Origin: JAOUEA01 sp038249195
GTDB lineage: Bacteria > Actinomycetota > UBA4738 > HRBIN12
DNA length: 64,000 nt
Direction: 5' to 3'
Assembly (NCBI GenBank): GCA_038249195.1
Contig: JBBRWM010000004.1
Coordinates: 124,001-188,000 of the forward strand
Under the pieces are notes generated by a model. It was given only the letters and a program-made list of their open reading frames with translations. It searched no databases and was not told the DNA's origin. Numbering within the stretch: position 1 is the first letter of the stretch; the number at the start of each line of letters is the position of its first letter. The translations under genes and the position numbers were made by a program. Of the stretch, positions 26,539 through 34,840 are shown one piece after another.

Positions 26539-27509
26539 GCGAGTCAACAGGAGCGGCCAGGTTCGTCGGCACCGCCCCGCGCCCTCGATTCGACACCACG
26601 GGGGGGCCGATGGCGTACACCGATGTGGGATCGGGGCCACCTGTGCTGCTGCTGCACGGGTTCCCGTTCTGGTCCATCCAGTGGCGACATTTCCTTCCCG
26701 CCCTGCTGGCGCGCTCGCGCGTGATCGCGCCCGACCTGCTGGGCGCCGGAGGATCCGCGAAGCCCGAGGATCTGCCGCTCGGCATCCACGCGCAGGCCGG
26801 GTACGTCCGAGAGCTGCTCGACCATCTGGGGATCGATCGGCTCGCGGTCGTTGCTCACGGGACCGGTGGTGCGGTGGCTCAGCTCCTGGCCATCGATCTC
26901 CCCGGCGTGGCGGCCCTGGTCTTGCTCGCCCCGTCCCCGCTCGAGGCCCCCGCCGCTCCCGCCGGGCTGAGAGCCCTCGTGCGCCGGGCGGCAACCGAGG
27001 ACGTCCACGCCACGATCCGCTCGATCCTGGCCACGGGGGCACGGGCGCACGGGCGCATCACCGACGAGCTCGTCGACGCGTACGCGCGGCCGTACGCCGA
27101 CGCGCCCGCCGCCCTGCAGCGGGCGGCCCTGGGCGACGGAGCCTCCCCCCGCCCCGCCGATCCTGCGGGCATCCGCGTGCCGGTCCTCATCCTGTGGGGC
27201 GAGGAGGATCCCTTCGCCCCTACCGAGGAAGCGGATCGGTTGAACGAGGCGGTCGCCTCCTCCACGCTCGGTCTCCTCCCGGGCTGCGGCCACTTCCTGC
27301 CCGATGAGGCACCCGAGACCCTCGCCCCGATGGTCGCCGAATACCTCCGCGCGATGTACCTGCGCGCGCCCCATGGGCACGCCGGCGACGGCAAGGACGG
27401 CGTGGTCATGCTCCAGCTCGAGCGTCGCCCGCCGTGGGTCGACCTCGCGGAGGACGAGGCGGACGATTGGTTCGTCGACGATGACGATGACGAGGTGCCG
27501 GGCCCATGA
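26535..27509 (+). CDS. Alpha/beta-hydrolase-fold protein with altered nucleophile site
   Basis: 324 residues from GTG 26535. Clear fold: oxyanion region LLLHGFPFW, elbow VVAHGTGGAVAQ, Asp region ILWGEEDPF and His in GCGHFLPDEAPE. In active relatives the elbow reads HSxGG or HDxGG; here the nucleophile position is Gly (codon GGG). It may therefore be inactive or use another mechanism. The C-terminus is a strongly acidic tail (DDDDDEVPGP). It overlaps both folP and folB by 4 bp, so it is expressed with folate genes; whether it acts on a pterin or is a structural partner is unknown. Confidence 0.87.
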   Translation: MSESTGAARFVGTAPRPRFDTTGGPMAYTDVGSGPPVLLLHGFPFWSIQWRHFLPALLARSRVIAPDLLGAGGSAKPEDLPLGIHAQAGYVRELLDHLGIDRLAVVAHGTGGAVAQLLAIDLPGVAALVLLAPSPLEAPAAPAGLRALVRRAATEDVHATIRSILATGARAHGRITDELVDAYARPYADAPAALQRAALGDGASPRPADPAGIRVPVLILWGEEDPFAPTEEADRLNEAVASSTLGLLPGCGHFLPDEAPETLAPMVAEYLRAMYLRAPHGHAGDGKDGVVMLQLERRPPWVDLAEDEADDWFVDDDDDEVPGP

Positions 27510-27859
27510 GCGAGGCCCGACTGTTCCTGAGCGGCATCCGTGCCGACGGGCACCATGGCGCCCGCCCCAAAGAGCAGGAGATCCCGCAGCCGTTCGTGGT
27601 CGATCTCGACATCGAGGTGGCGGTGGAGGACGACACGATCGAGGCCACCGCCGACTACCGAGGGATCACGGACGCGGTCCGGGCCGTGGTGCGGGAGCGG
27701 TCGTTCGACCTCATCGAGGTCATGGCCCGGGCGATCGCCGAGGACGTGCTCGCGATGCCGCACGTCGTCAAGGTCACCGCGGTCGTGCACAAGCCCCGGG
27801 CGGCGGAGCGGCTGCAGATCGATGGCGTCGCCGCGGCCGCCACGGCGGGCGGGGACTGA
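27506..27859 (+). CDS. folB: Dihydroneopterin aldolase
   Basis: 117 residues; ATG overlaps the upstream stop (ATGA). The family features GIRADGHHGA at the start, the Tyr/Glu-type segment DYRGITDAVRAVV, and the late HVVKVTAVVHKP strand fit FolB. It cleaves dihydroneopterin to hydroxymethyl-dihydropterin and glycolaldehyde; normally an octamer. The usual Tyr near the start (GYHG in many homologues) is a His here (GHHG). Followed by folK. Confidence 0.93.
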   Translation: MSEARLFLSGIRADGHHGARPKEQEIPQPFVVDLDIEVAVEDDTIEATADYRGITDAVRAVVRERSFDLIEVMARAIAEDVLAMPHVVKVTAVVHKPRAAERLQIDGVAAAATAGGD

Positions 27860-27867
27860 GCAGCGTC

Positions 27868-28377
27868 GTGGACGCGTACCTCGGGATCGGTTCGAACCTG
27901 GGGGACCGCCTGGGCATCCTCCAGGCCGCCGTGAACGCTCTGAACGCGGAGGTCGGGGTCGCGGTGGCGGCCTCGTCGCGGGTCTGGGAGACCGATCCCG
28001 TGGGCGGTCCTCCCCAACCGGATTTCTTGAACGCGGTCCTTCGCGTGCGCACGGTGCTCGAGCCGATGGCGTTCCTGGAGGCGTGTCAGCGGGTGGAGGC
28101 GGCGCTGGGCCGGGTCCGCGACGTGCCGTGGGGTCCACGCACCCTCGACATCGACATCGAGCTCATCGGCGCCTTGGTGCTGGACGAACCCGCGCTCACG
28201 ATCCCCCACCCGCTCATGACCCAGCGCGCGTTCGTCGTCCTGCCGCTGTTGGAGCTCGATCCGGATCTCGTGCTGCCCGGCGGAAGCCGTCTCGTTGATC
28301 TCGCCCTCGGTCCCGACGCGCTCGAGGGCGCCCGTCCATTCGCTCCGCCGTTGCGCGTGAGCGCGGTGCACGCGTGA
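27868..28377 (+). CDS. folK: Hydroxymethyl-dihydropterin pyrophosphokinase
   Basis: 169 residues from GTG 27868. GIGSNLGDR at the start, VWETDPVGGPPQPDFLNAVL and the key metal motif WGPRTLDIDIEL, with IPHPLMTQRAFVVLPL after it. Transfers pyrophosphate from ATP to hydroxymethyl-dihydropterin, making the FolP substrate. The next gene's GTG overlaps its TGA. Confidence 0.96.
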   Translation: MDAYLGIGSNLGDRLGILQAAVNALNAEVGVAVAASSRVWETDPVGGPPQPDFLNAVLRVRTVLEPMAFLEACQRVEAALGRVRDVPWGPRTLDIDIELIGALVLDEPALTIPHPLMTQRAFVVLPLLELDPDLVLPGGSRLVDLALGPDALEGARPFAPPLRVSAVHA

Positions 28378-29717
28378 GCGTCGAGCGTCTCTGCCTGCGC
28401 TGCGACTGGGCGGGTGTGACGGTCGCGAGCATCTGCCCGTCCTGTGGCGCCACGCTGTTCCGTCCCGTGTCCTCGACCTTTCCCGACACGAGCGCGACGA
28501 GGTCGGGCGACCGAACCGCGCCGGCGCCCGCCGCCCCGCCTGCCTCCACGCCGCCAGCCGACGACGCGCGAGATGCCCGACACGGCGCCCGGTCGCGGGG
28601 GCCGGCCAGGACCGCGCCAGGGGCGGCCGTGGCCGTGGCCTTCGTGGCGGCCGCGATCGTGGCCGCGGGGGCCTTCGCGTGGATCCGCGTGCACACACCG
28701 CCTCCGGCCTCGCCCGCCACGGGATTGTCCGGTCGACTGGTCTACGCCGTCGCCGACGGCGACGGGTGGTCGCGCCTGTGGATCTGGGACCTCGCGGCGA
28801 ACGATCCGCACGAAGGCCCTCGGGTCCGGGAGCCGGTCGAACTCGTGAACGCCTACGGGGCAGGCGCCGGTTGGATCGGCGTCACGTCCCGCCGGGACGA
28901 TGGCCGGTTCACCGGAGGCGTTCTGCGCAATCTCGACCCTACCGACCAGGCGACGCCGCTGCTCACCGCGGACCTGATGGCGTGGGGCGCCCGGGGTGAG
29001 AGCATCGCGGGCGTGCGACGAGCCGGGGGCGTCGGCTGCGGGCATGTCAAGGTGATGTACGCGGGGCTGGTCGCTCCGACGGGAACCGAGGTGCGCGTGG
29101 ATCGGCGCCTCTGCGGAGACGTGCTCACGGTCGGCCGCGACGACTTGCGCACGTACCTGACGCTGCGTCACGGGCCGCGCCAACGCATCGTATTCGCGGG
29201 CCTCGGCCGGTTCCACCGCGTGCTGGATGGCTATGCCCTCGCCGCGGTATCGCCCGCGGCCGACATGCTCGTGGTTCCCGCGAGCGGGCGCGCTGGGGCG
29301 CCGTCATGGCCGTCCACCGCCCAGCCGCACGGGCGCCCTCGCGGTGGGAAGGGGGCCGGGCTGTTCTTCCGTGGTCTCGGGATGCATGGCGCGATCGCCT
29401 ACGGCGGTCCCGCCGATGCCTTCAAGCTCGACGGCGTACTCGGGTGGTCCTCGGACGCGTCGATCGCGCTCGTGACGGGCCGGCTGGGGGACCGTTGGGG
29501 CATCTTCGAACTCGACGCCGGCCCGTCCGCCGGGCAGGGCTCACCCCGCTTCCTCGGCCCCATCAACGGCGGGACGTTCGCCACGTACACCGACGGCGGG
29601 ACCGGGATCGTTGACAACGCAGGAACCTTGTCGACGCTCACAGGCGGGCGGTTGACACCGCTGACGCCCCCCGCGGGGGCGCCGACGCCGACCGGCCCCA
29701 TCGTGTGGATCCGATGA
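28374..29717 (+). CDS. Zinc-ribbon membrane protein with C-terminal propeller-like domain, unknown
   Basis: 447 residues; the GTG start overlaps the folK stop (GTGA). Residues 1-35 hold two Cys pairs (CLRC and CPSC), a rubredoxin-like zinc ribbon. An Ala/Pro-rich linker leads to one membrane span at about 85-105 (VAVAFVAAAIVAAGAFAWI). The external part (about 340 residues) has repeats such as GRLVYAVADGDGWSRLWIWDL that look like beta-propeller blades. The layout suggests a cytoplasmic zinc ribbon joined through the membrane to an external propeller. No family recognised. It occupies the place where mycobacteria have other small membrane genes between folK and the DUF2520 gene. Confidence 0.75.
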   Translation: MSVERLCLRCDWAGVTVASICPSCGATLFRPVSSTFPDTSATRSGDRTAPAPAAPPASTPPADDARDARHGARSRGPARTAPGAAVAVAFVAAAIVAAGAFAWIRVHTPPPASPATGLSGRLVYAVADGDGWSRLWIWDLAANDPHEGPRVREPVELVNAYGAGAGWIGVTSRRDDGRFTGGVLRNLDPTDQATPLLTADLMAWGARGESIAGVRRAGGVGCGHVKVMYAGLVAPTGTEVRVDRRLCGDVLTVGRDDLRTYLTLRHGPRQRIVFAGLGRFHRVLDGYALAAVSPAADMLVVPASGRAGAPSWPSTAQPHGRPRGGKGAGLFFRGLGMHGAIAYGGPADAFKLDGVLGWSSDASIALVTGRLGDRWGIFELDAGPSAGQGSPRFLGPINGGTFATYTDGGTGIVDNAGTLSTLTGGRLTPLTPPAGAPTPTGPIVWIR

Positions 29718-29736
29718 GCCGCGGCACCGAAGCGCC

Positions 29737-30600
29737 ATGAAGGTCTCCGTGGTCGGCGCCGGCAGGGTCGGGACCGCGATGGCGGTGCTCCTGGGTCGCG
29801 CCGGACACGTGGTCGTGGCGGTGTCGGGGCGCGGCCCCACGCGCGATCGCGCGGCTCGCTACCTGTCGGACGCGGCGCTCCTGGAACCGGCAGAGGCCGC
29901 CCGGGCGGGCGAGCTCGTCTTGCTCGGGGTCCCGGACGACCTCATCGGCAGCACCGCGCGGGACCTCACCGTGGCGAACGCGGTCGGCGAGGGCCAGTTC
30001 GTGGCGCACCTTTCAGGGGCGCTCGGCCTTGCTGTTCTGGAGCCCGTGCGGACGGCGGGGGCGCGGCGGCTGGTCATCCATCCGCTTCAGACATGCCCCG
30101 ACGTCGCCCGCGCGCTTGACCGCATCCCCGGGTGCACGATCGCGGTCAGCGCCGACGACGAGGAGGGCTACTTCCTCGCGGAACGGGTCGCCGCCGACCT
30201 GCGCGGGGAGCCGTTCCGCCTGAGCGACGAGCTTCGGCCGCTGTACCACGCGGCGGCCGTGTTCGCGTCGAACTACCTCGTCGCCACCTCGGGGATCGCT
30301 GCGAGGCTCTTCGGTGCGGCGGGGCTCTCGGATCCGGGCGCGGCGATGGCACCCCTGCAGCGCGCCACGGTGGACAACGTCCGCGATCTCGGGCCCGCGA
30401 AGGCGCTCACCGGGCCGGCCGCCCGCGGCGACGCGGGAACGGTCGAGCGCCACCTCGAGTCCTTGGCCGCGCACGCGCCCGAGACTGTGGCCGCGTACGT
30501 GGCCATGGGGCGCATGGCCCTGGATCTCGCAACCGAGTCCGGCTCCCTCGAGCCGCAGCGGCGCGCCGCCGTGGAGGCGGTATTCGACCGGTGGAGCTGA
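29737..30600 (+). CDS. Rossmann/DUF2520 oxidoreductase, possible ketopantoate reductase (PanG-like)
   Basis: 287 residues. N-terminal NAD(P)-binding GAGRVGTAMA, then LLGVPDDLI, HLSGALG and IHPLQT; the C-terminal half is an all-helical DUF2520 domain (PLYHAAAVFASNYLVA). It is coupled to panC, overlapping it by 10 bp. DUF2520 proteins are often next to panC, and PanG of some bacteria is reported to be an alternative ketopantoate reductase; with no panE in view this gene may supply pantoate for PanC. The activity is inferred from fold and position. Confidence 0.85.
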   Translation: MKVSVVGAGRVGTAMAVLLGRAGHVVVAVSGRGPTRDRAARYLSDAALLEPAEAARAGELVLLGVPDDLIGSTARDLTVANAVGEGQFVAHLSGALGLAVLEPVRTAGARRLVIHPLQTCPDVARALDRIPGCTIAVSADDEEGYFLAERVAADLRGEPFRLSDELRPLYHAAAVFASNYLVATSGIAARLFGAAGLSDPGAAMAPLQRATVDNVRDLGPAKALTGPAARGDAGTVERHLESLAAHAPETVAAYVAMGRMALDLATESGSLEPQRRAAVEAVFDRWS

Positions 30601-31460
30601 TCCGAACCGCCGAGGCGCTTCGCTCGTTCTCGCAGGCGCGGGGGAAGGAGGATGCATCCATGGGCCTCGTCCCCACGATGGGCGCGTTGCACGAAGGACA
30701 CGACGCGCTGATCCGCCGAGCTCGCCGCGAGCATGATGTCGTGGTGGCGTCGGTCTTCGTGAACCCCTTGCAGTTCGGCGACGAGGGAGACTTCGCCGCC
30801 TACCCCCGTGACGAGGACACCGACCTCGCGCGGTGCGAGGCCCTCCGCGTCGACGCGGTGTGGGCGCCGAGCGCGACCTCGGTGTTCCCTCCCGGCGTCG
30901 ATCTGCCCGCGCCGGACCCCGGACCGTTGGGCTCGCGGCTTGAGGGAGCCTCGCGCCCGGGCCACTTCGCCGGCGTCCTGCGGGTCGTGCGCCGGCTCCT
31001 CGACCTCACCACCCCCGACGCCGCCTACTTCGGCGAGAAGGACGCGCAACAGCTTTTCCTCGTGCGGGAGATGGTCAAGCAACTTGACTATCCTGTGAAC
31101 GTCGTGGGCTGCGCCACCGTGCGTGAGGCCGACGGGCTCGCTCGCTCGTCCCGCATCGCCCTCCTCACGCCCGAGGAGCGGACGCAGGCCGGAACCCTCT
31201 TCCTCGGTCTGTCCGAAGCCGCGATCCTGGCGCGGGCGGGCGAACGAGACGCCCATGTCCTGGGGGCCACCGTCGCCCGCGAGGCGGGGACGGCCCCCCT
31301 CGCTCGACTCGACTACGTGGCGATCGTGGACGACGGCACCTTCGAGGTCGTCGACACCCTGGAGCCTGATCGGCCCGCCCGAGCCCTGGTCGCAGCGGTC
31401 TTTCCCAGTGCGCGCCTGATCGACAACCTCCTTCTGCACGGACCCAACGCCGCCGCCTGA
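30591..31460 (+). CDS. panC: Pantothenate synthetase
   Basis: 289 residues from GTG 30591. ATP-site motif PTMGALHEGHDALI, VFVNPLQFG, the YFGEKDAQQL segment and the late VREADGLARSSRIALL. Condenses pantoate with beta-alanine using ATP. Overlaps the DUF2520 gene. In mycobacteria panD follows, but here 31461-31584 is too short for it and no panD is visible, so beta-alanine must come from a gene elsewhere or another route. Confidence 0.96.
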   Translation: MELIRTAEALRSFSQARGKEDASMGLVPTMGALHEGHDALIRRARREHDVVVASVFVNPLQFGDEGDFAAYPRDEDTDLARCEALRVDAVWAPSATSVFPPGVDLPAPDPGPLGSRLEGASRPGHFAGVLRVVRRLLDLTTPDAAYFGEKDAQQLFLVREMVKQLDYPVNVVGCATVREADGLARSSRIALLTPEERTQAGTLFLGLSEAAILARAGERDAHVLGATVAREAGTAPLARLDYVAIVDDGTFEVVDTLEPDRPARALVAAVFPSARLIDNLLLHGPNAAA

Positions 31461-31584
31461 CCGACCTCGTCCGGCCGCAGCGGGTTGCCGAGCGACGACG
31501 ATGATGCTCGCGCCGTCCGGTTGTCGCGCGGGGAGGCTGTGGGCGACGATGGTCCCCGCATTCACCCGGAGGTGAGGACTGGCC

Positions 31585-32382
31585 GTGCTGCTCGCAGCCG
31601 ACGTGGGAAACACCGAGATCGTTCTGGGGGTCTTTCGGGGCTCCGAGTTGCTGCACACGTGGCGCCTGTCCACGCAGCCCGACCGCACGTCCGACGAGCT
31701 TGCCTTGGCGCTCGAGGGGTTCCTCCAACAGGGAGGCGTGTCGCTGCAGGCCGAGGTGACGGGCCTCGTCGTGGCCTCCGTGGTGCCGGACGTGACGGCC
31801 GCGTTCCGGGAGATGGCCGCCCGATACCTCCCGTTCCCACCGGTCCTGGTGGGACCGGGCACCAGGACGGGCGTGCCGATCCTGACGGAGAACCCGCGGG
31901 AGGTGGGCGCCGATCGGGTGGTGAACACGCTCGCGGCCTTCACGAAGTACGGGGGACCCGCCATCGTGGTGGACTTCGGAACGGCCACGAACTTCGACGT
32001 GGTCTCGCCAAAGGGTGCCTTCATGGGCGGGGTGATCGCGCCGGGCATGCAGGCGAGCGCCGCGAGCCTGTTCGCGCGGACGGCGCGGCTCACGCGCGTG
32101 GAACTCGCCGCGCCACCCAGCGTGGTCGGCAAGAGCACCGTGGAGGCGATCCAGTCCGGTCTGATCTTTGGCACCGCCGGCGAGGTGGACGGCATCGTGA
32201 CGCGCATCCGCGAGGAACTGGGCGAAGCAGCCGTTGTGGCCACCGGCGGGCTCGCCCCGGTGGTGATCCCGCATTGCTCCACCATCGATCACCACGAACC
32301 TTGGTTGACGCTCGAAGGACTCCGGCTGGTGTTCGAGAAGGATCCGGCCGCCGTCGACGAGGTACAGGACCAGCATGGCTGA
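31585..32382 (+). CDS. coaX: Type III pantothenate kinase
   Basis: 265 residues from GTG 31585, with GGAGG about 12 nt upstream. The ASKHA-fold phosphate-1 motif DVGNTEIVLG, GADRVVNTLAA, DFGTATNFDVVSPKG and GGVIAPG mark CoaX. First step of CoaA-independent coenzyme A synthesis. Overlaps the lysS start by 8 bp. The order panC-coaX-lysS is the actinobacterial one without panD. Confidence 0.96.
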   Translation: MLLAADVGNTEIVLGVFRGSELLHTWRLSTQPDRTSDELALALEGFLQQGGVSLQAEVTGLVVASVVPDVTAAFREMAARYLPFPPVLVGPGTRTGVPILTENPREVGADRVVNTLAAFTKYGGPAIVVDFGTATNFDVVSPKGAFMGGVIAPGMQASAASLFARTARLTRVELAAPPSVVGKSTVEAIQSGLIFGTAGEVDGIVTRIREELGEAAVVATGGLAPVVIPHCSTIDHHEPWLTLEGLRLVFEKDPAAVDEVQDQHG

Positions 32383-33934
32383 GCCGCCGCCGGATCAGCC
32401 CAACGCTCTGGATGAACAGGAGGGCTCGTCGCGAGAGGCCGAGGTCCTCGCGGCTCGGCACGAGAGCCTCGATCGGCTTCGGTCCGCGGGGATCGATCCA
32501 TTCGCCCTGACGCTGGAACGTGTGCTCGGGGAAGCCGAACCCGTGCCGATCGCGCAGATCCGGTCGGCGTTCGCGTCGCTCGCGCCCGGCGAGGCGGCTG
32601 CCGAGGTCCTCGTCGCGGCCGGCAGGGTGGTGCAGAAGCGTGACATGGGCAAGCTGCAGTTCCTCGTGATCCGCGACCGCACCGGCGACATCCAACTGTT
32701 CTGCGACGCCGAGCGGATGAACCCCCTCTCGCTCGCGGTTCTCGCCGAGGTCGATCTCGGCGACATCGTAGGCGCGGCCGGCACCGTCGGCGTCACGAAG
32801 CGCGGCGAGCTCTCCGTCTTCGTCCAACGGCTCGCCATGCTCACGAAGAGCTTGCGGCCGCTGCCGGAGAAGTGGCACGGGCTCCAAGACCCGGACCTGC
32901 AACAGCGCTGGCGCTACCTCCACCTCATCGTGGACGACACGCCGCGCCGCTACGCGAGAGCGCGCGCGGAAGTGCTCAAGACCATCCGCAGCGCGCTGGA
33001 CGACCGAGGGTTCCTCGAGTTCGAGGGTCCCATGCTCCAGCTGGTGGCGGGCGGGGCGAACGCGCGGCCGTTCACGACGTTCCATCGCGTGCTCGACCAG
33101 GAGATGAAGCTCCGCATCTCGATGGAGCTCTTCCTCAAGCGCATGCTCGTGGGAGGGCTCGAGCGCGTGTACGAGATGGGGCGCAATTTCCGCAACGAGG
33201 GCATCGATCGCGATCACAATCCGGAGTTCACGATGCTCGAGGCGTACCAGGCCTACGGGGACTACCACACGATGATGGAGCTCTCCGAGGAGCTCGTTGT
33301 CCGATCCGCCCGCGCGGTCGCGCCCATCTTCGAACGAGACCCCGATCGCCTGTCGATCGACTATCGGGGCCGGGAACTCGACCTCACGCCGCCGTTCGCT
33401 CGGATCACCATCCTGGGGTCGGTCTCGGAGGCAACCGGCGAAGCGGTGACGCTCGAGCGGACCGACCTGCGCACCATCGCCGAACGCCATGACGTCCACG
33501 TGGAGGACGGATGGGGACCGGGCAAGATCGTGCAAGAGCTCTTCGAGAAGCTCGTGGAGGGAGCGATCGAGCAGCCCACATTCGTGTGCGATTTCCCCCG
33601 CGAGGTGTCGCCGCTCGCGCGACCCCACCGGGATGACCCGGGCCTCACGGAGCATTTCGACCTCGTCGCAGGCGGGCTCGAGCTCGTCACCGCGTTCTCC
33701 GAGCTGTCCGACCCGATCGAGCAGCGCGCGAAGTTCGAGCTGCAGCAGCGGATGAAGGACACGCTGGGCGAAGAAGCCCACCCCCTGGACGAGGAGTTCT
33801 TACGAGCCCTCGAACACGGCATGCCCCCCGCCGGCGGTCTCGGCATGGGCATCGACCGGCTCCTGATGCTCCTCACCGACGCCCCGAGCCTTCGGGATCT
33901 GATCATGTTCCCCAGCCAGCGGCCCGGGGTCTGA
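32375..33934 (+). CDS. lysS: Lysyl-tRNA synthetase, class II
   Basis: 519 residues. An N-terminal OB-fold anticodon-binding domain (QLFCDAERM region), class II motif 2 (VYEMGRNFRNEGIDRDHNPE) and motif 3 (GLGMGIDRLLML) are all present. Charges tRNA-Lys. Normal length. ATG 32375 overlaps the coaX end, so translation is coupled. This is the last gene of the long plus-strand core run. Confidence 0.97.
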   Translation: MAEPPPDQPNALDEQEGSSREAEVLAARHESLDRLRSAGIDPFALTLERVLGEAEPVPIAQIRSAFASLAPGEAAAEVLVAAGRVVQKRDMGKLQFLVIRDRTGDIQLFCDAERMNPLSLAVLAEVDLGDIVGAAGTVGVTKRGELSVFVQRLAMLTKSLRPLPEKWHGLQDPDLQQRWRYLHLIVDDTPRRYARARAEVLKTIRSALDDRGFLEFEGPMLQLVAGGANARPFTTFHRVLDQEMKLRISMELFLKRMLVGGLERVYEMGRNFRNEGIDRDHNPEFTMLEAYQAYGDYHTMMELSEELVVRSARAVAPIFERDPDRLSIDYRGRELDLTPPFARITILGSVSEATGEAVTLERTDLRTIAERHDVHVEDGWGPGKIVQELFEKLVEGAIEQPTFVCDFPREVSPLARPHRDDPGLTEHFDLVAGGLELVTAFSELSDPIEQRAKFELQQRMKDTLGEEAHPLDEEFLRALEHGMPPAGGLGMGIDRLLMLLTDAPSLRDLIMFPSQRPGV

Positions 33935-33967
33935 ACGGTCCCGGCGCGGCACGGGGAGCCTTCGGTC

Positions 33968-33973
33968 TATGCT
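33968..33973 (+). promoter_or_regulatory. Putative -10 box before the CNB gene
   Basis: TATGCT, 42 nt before the ATG at 34016; GGGGAGG just before that ATG serves as ribosome site. Confidence 0.35.
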
Positions 33974-34015
33974 TCGCTCGCATCGGCAGGAAGACGGACG
34001 GAGGCGGGGAGGCCC

Positions 34016-34429
34016 ATGCTCGAGGAGATCGAATCGCTGCGAGGAGTGCCGCTGTTCAGCGGGATGTCCGAGCGGGATCTGCGCAAGGTGATGGAGATCG
34101 CCAAGGTGGTCGTGCATTCGTCCGGCCAGCTCGTGGTGGGCGAGGACAACACGGCCGTGGGATTCCATCTCATCCTCGAGGGCACGGCCGATGCCTCGGT
34201 CGGCGGCGAGGTCGTGGGCACCATCGGCGCCGGCGACTACTTCGGGGAGATCTCCCTGATCGACGGGAAGCCCCGGTCCGCGACGGTCACCGCGACCAGC
34301 GAGCTGAAGACGCTCGTGGTCCCTTCCTGGAGCTTCAATCGGATGCTGGACCAGCACCCGGAGATGATGCGGACCTTGTTGATCGAGTTGTGCGCCAGGC
34401 TTCGGAAGGTGGAGGCGGCGCGCACCTGA
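34016..34429 (+). CDS. Stand-alone cyclic-nucleotide-binding domain protein
   Basis: 137 residues, essentially one CNB domain. The phosphate-binding cassette GDYFGEISLIDGKPRSATV has the Glu and Arg that contact the ribose and phosphate of cAMP or cGMP. There is no DNA-binding or catalytic domain, so it would act through a partner. The window also encodes adenylate cyclases at 9964 and 44374, making cAMP the likely ligand. It converges with a lone receiver gene, with 3 bp between stops. Confidence 0.9.
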   Translation: MLEEIESLRGVPLFSGMSERDLRKVMEIAKVVVHSSGQLVVGEDNTAVGFHLILEGTADASVGGEVVGTIGAGDYFGEISLIDGKPRSATVTATSELKTLVVPSWSFNRMLDQHPEMMRTLLIELCARLRKVEAART

Positions 34430-34432
34430 GGC

Positions 34433-34840
34433 TCACGTGTCGGGTTCGGTCGCCTCCTGCAGCACCACGACCAGGTCCTGCAGGCCCGAGCCCTTGGCCA
34501 GGAAGCCGGAGGCGCCCGCCTCGCGCGCGGCACGCTCGACTCCGTCGTCCGCGTGCGCCGTGAGGATCACGACCGGCAGGCCCGGCTGCGTCTCGTGGAT
34601 CTTCTTCATGGCATCGATGCCGGACAGATCGGGCATGGACAGATCCATGAGTACCACGTCGGGCTGCAACTCCTGCGCGCCCTCGCACGCCGCCAAGCCG
34701 CTGCCGGCCTCGCCCGCGACCTCGATGTCGCCGACCAGGCGCAGGGCAGATGTCAGCGCCCGGCGGAAGGCAGGATGGTCGTCGACGACGAGCACGCGCA
34801 AGTCCTTGTCTCCTTCGATCGACGTCGGGAGGCTCCGCAC
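34433..34840 (-). CDS. Single-domain response regulator (receiver only)
   Basis: 135 residues from GTG 34840, with GAGGAAGGA shortly upstream. A NarL-like receiver: VLVVDDHPAFR, phospho-acceptor Asp in VVLMDLSMPD, Thr/Ala switch in ILTAHAD and Lys in GFLAKGSGL. It ends right after the receiver, so it lacks an output domain and probably passes phosphate or acts by protein contact. The same frame stays open upstream to 35365, but that part has no receiver-like sequence and no supported start. Confidence 0.85.
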   Translation of the reverse strand: MRSLPTSIEGDKDLRVLVVDDHPAFRRALTSALRLVGDIEVAGEAGSGLAACEGAQELQPDVVLMDLSMPDLSGIDAMKKIHETQPGLPVVILTAHADDGVERAAREAGASGFLAKGSGLQDLVVVLQEATEPDT

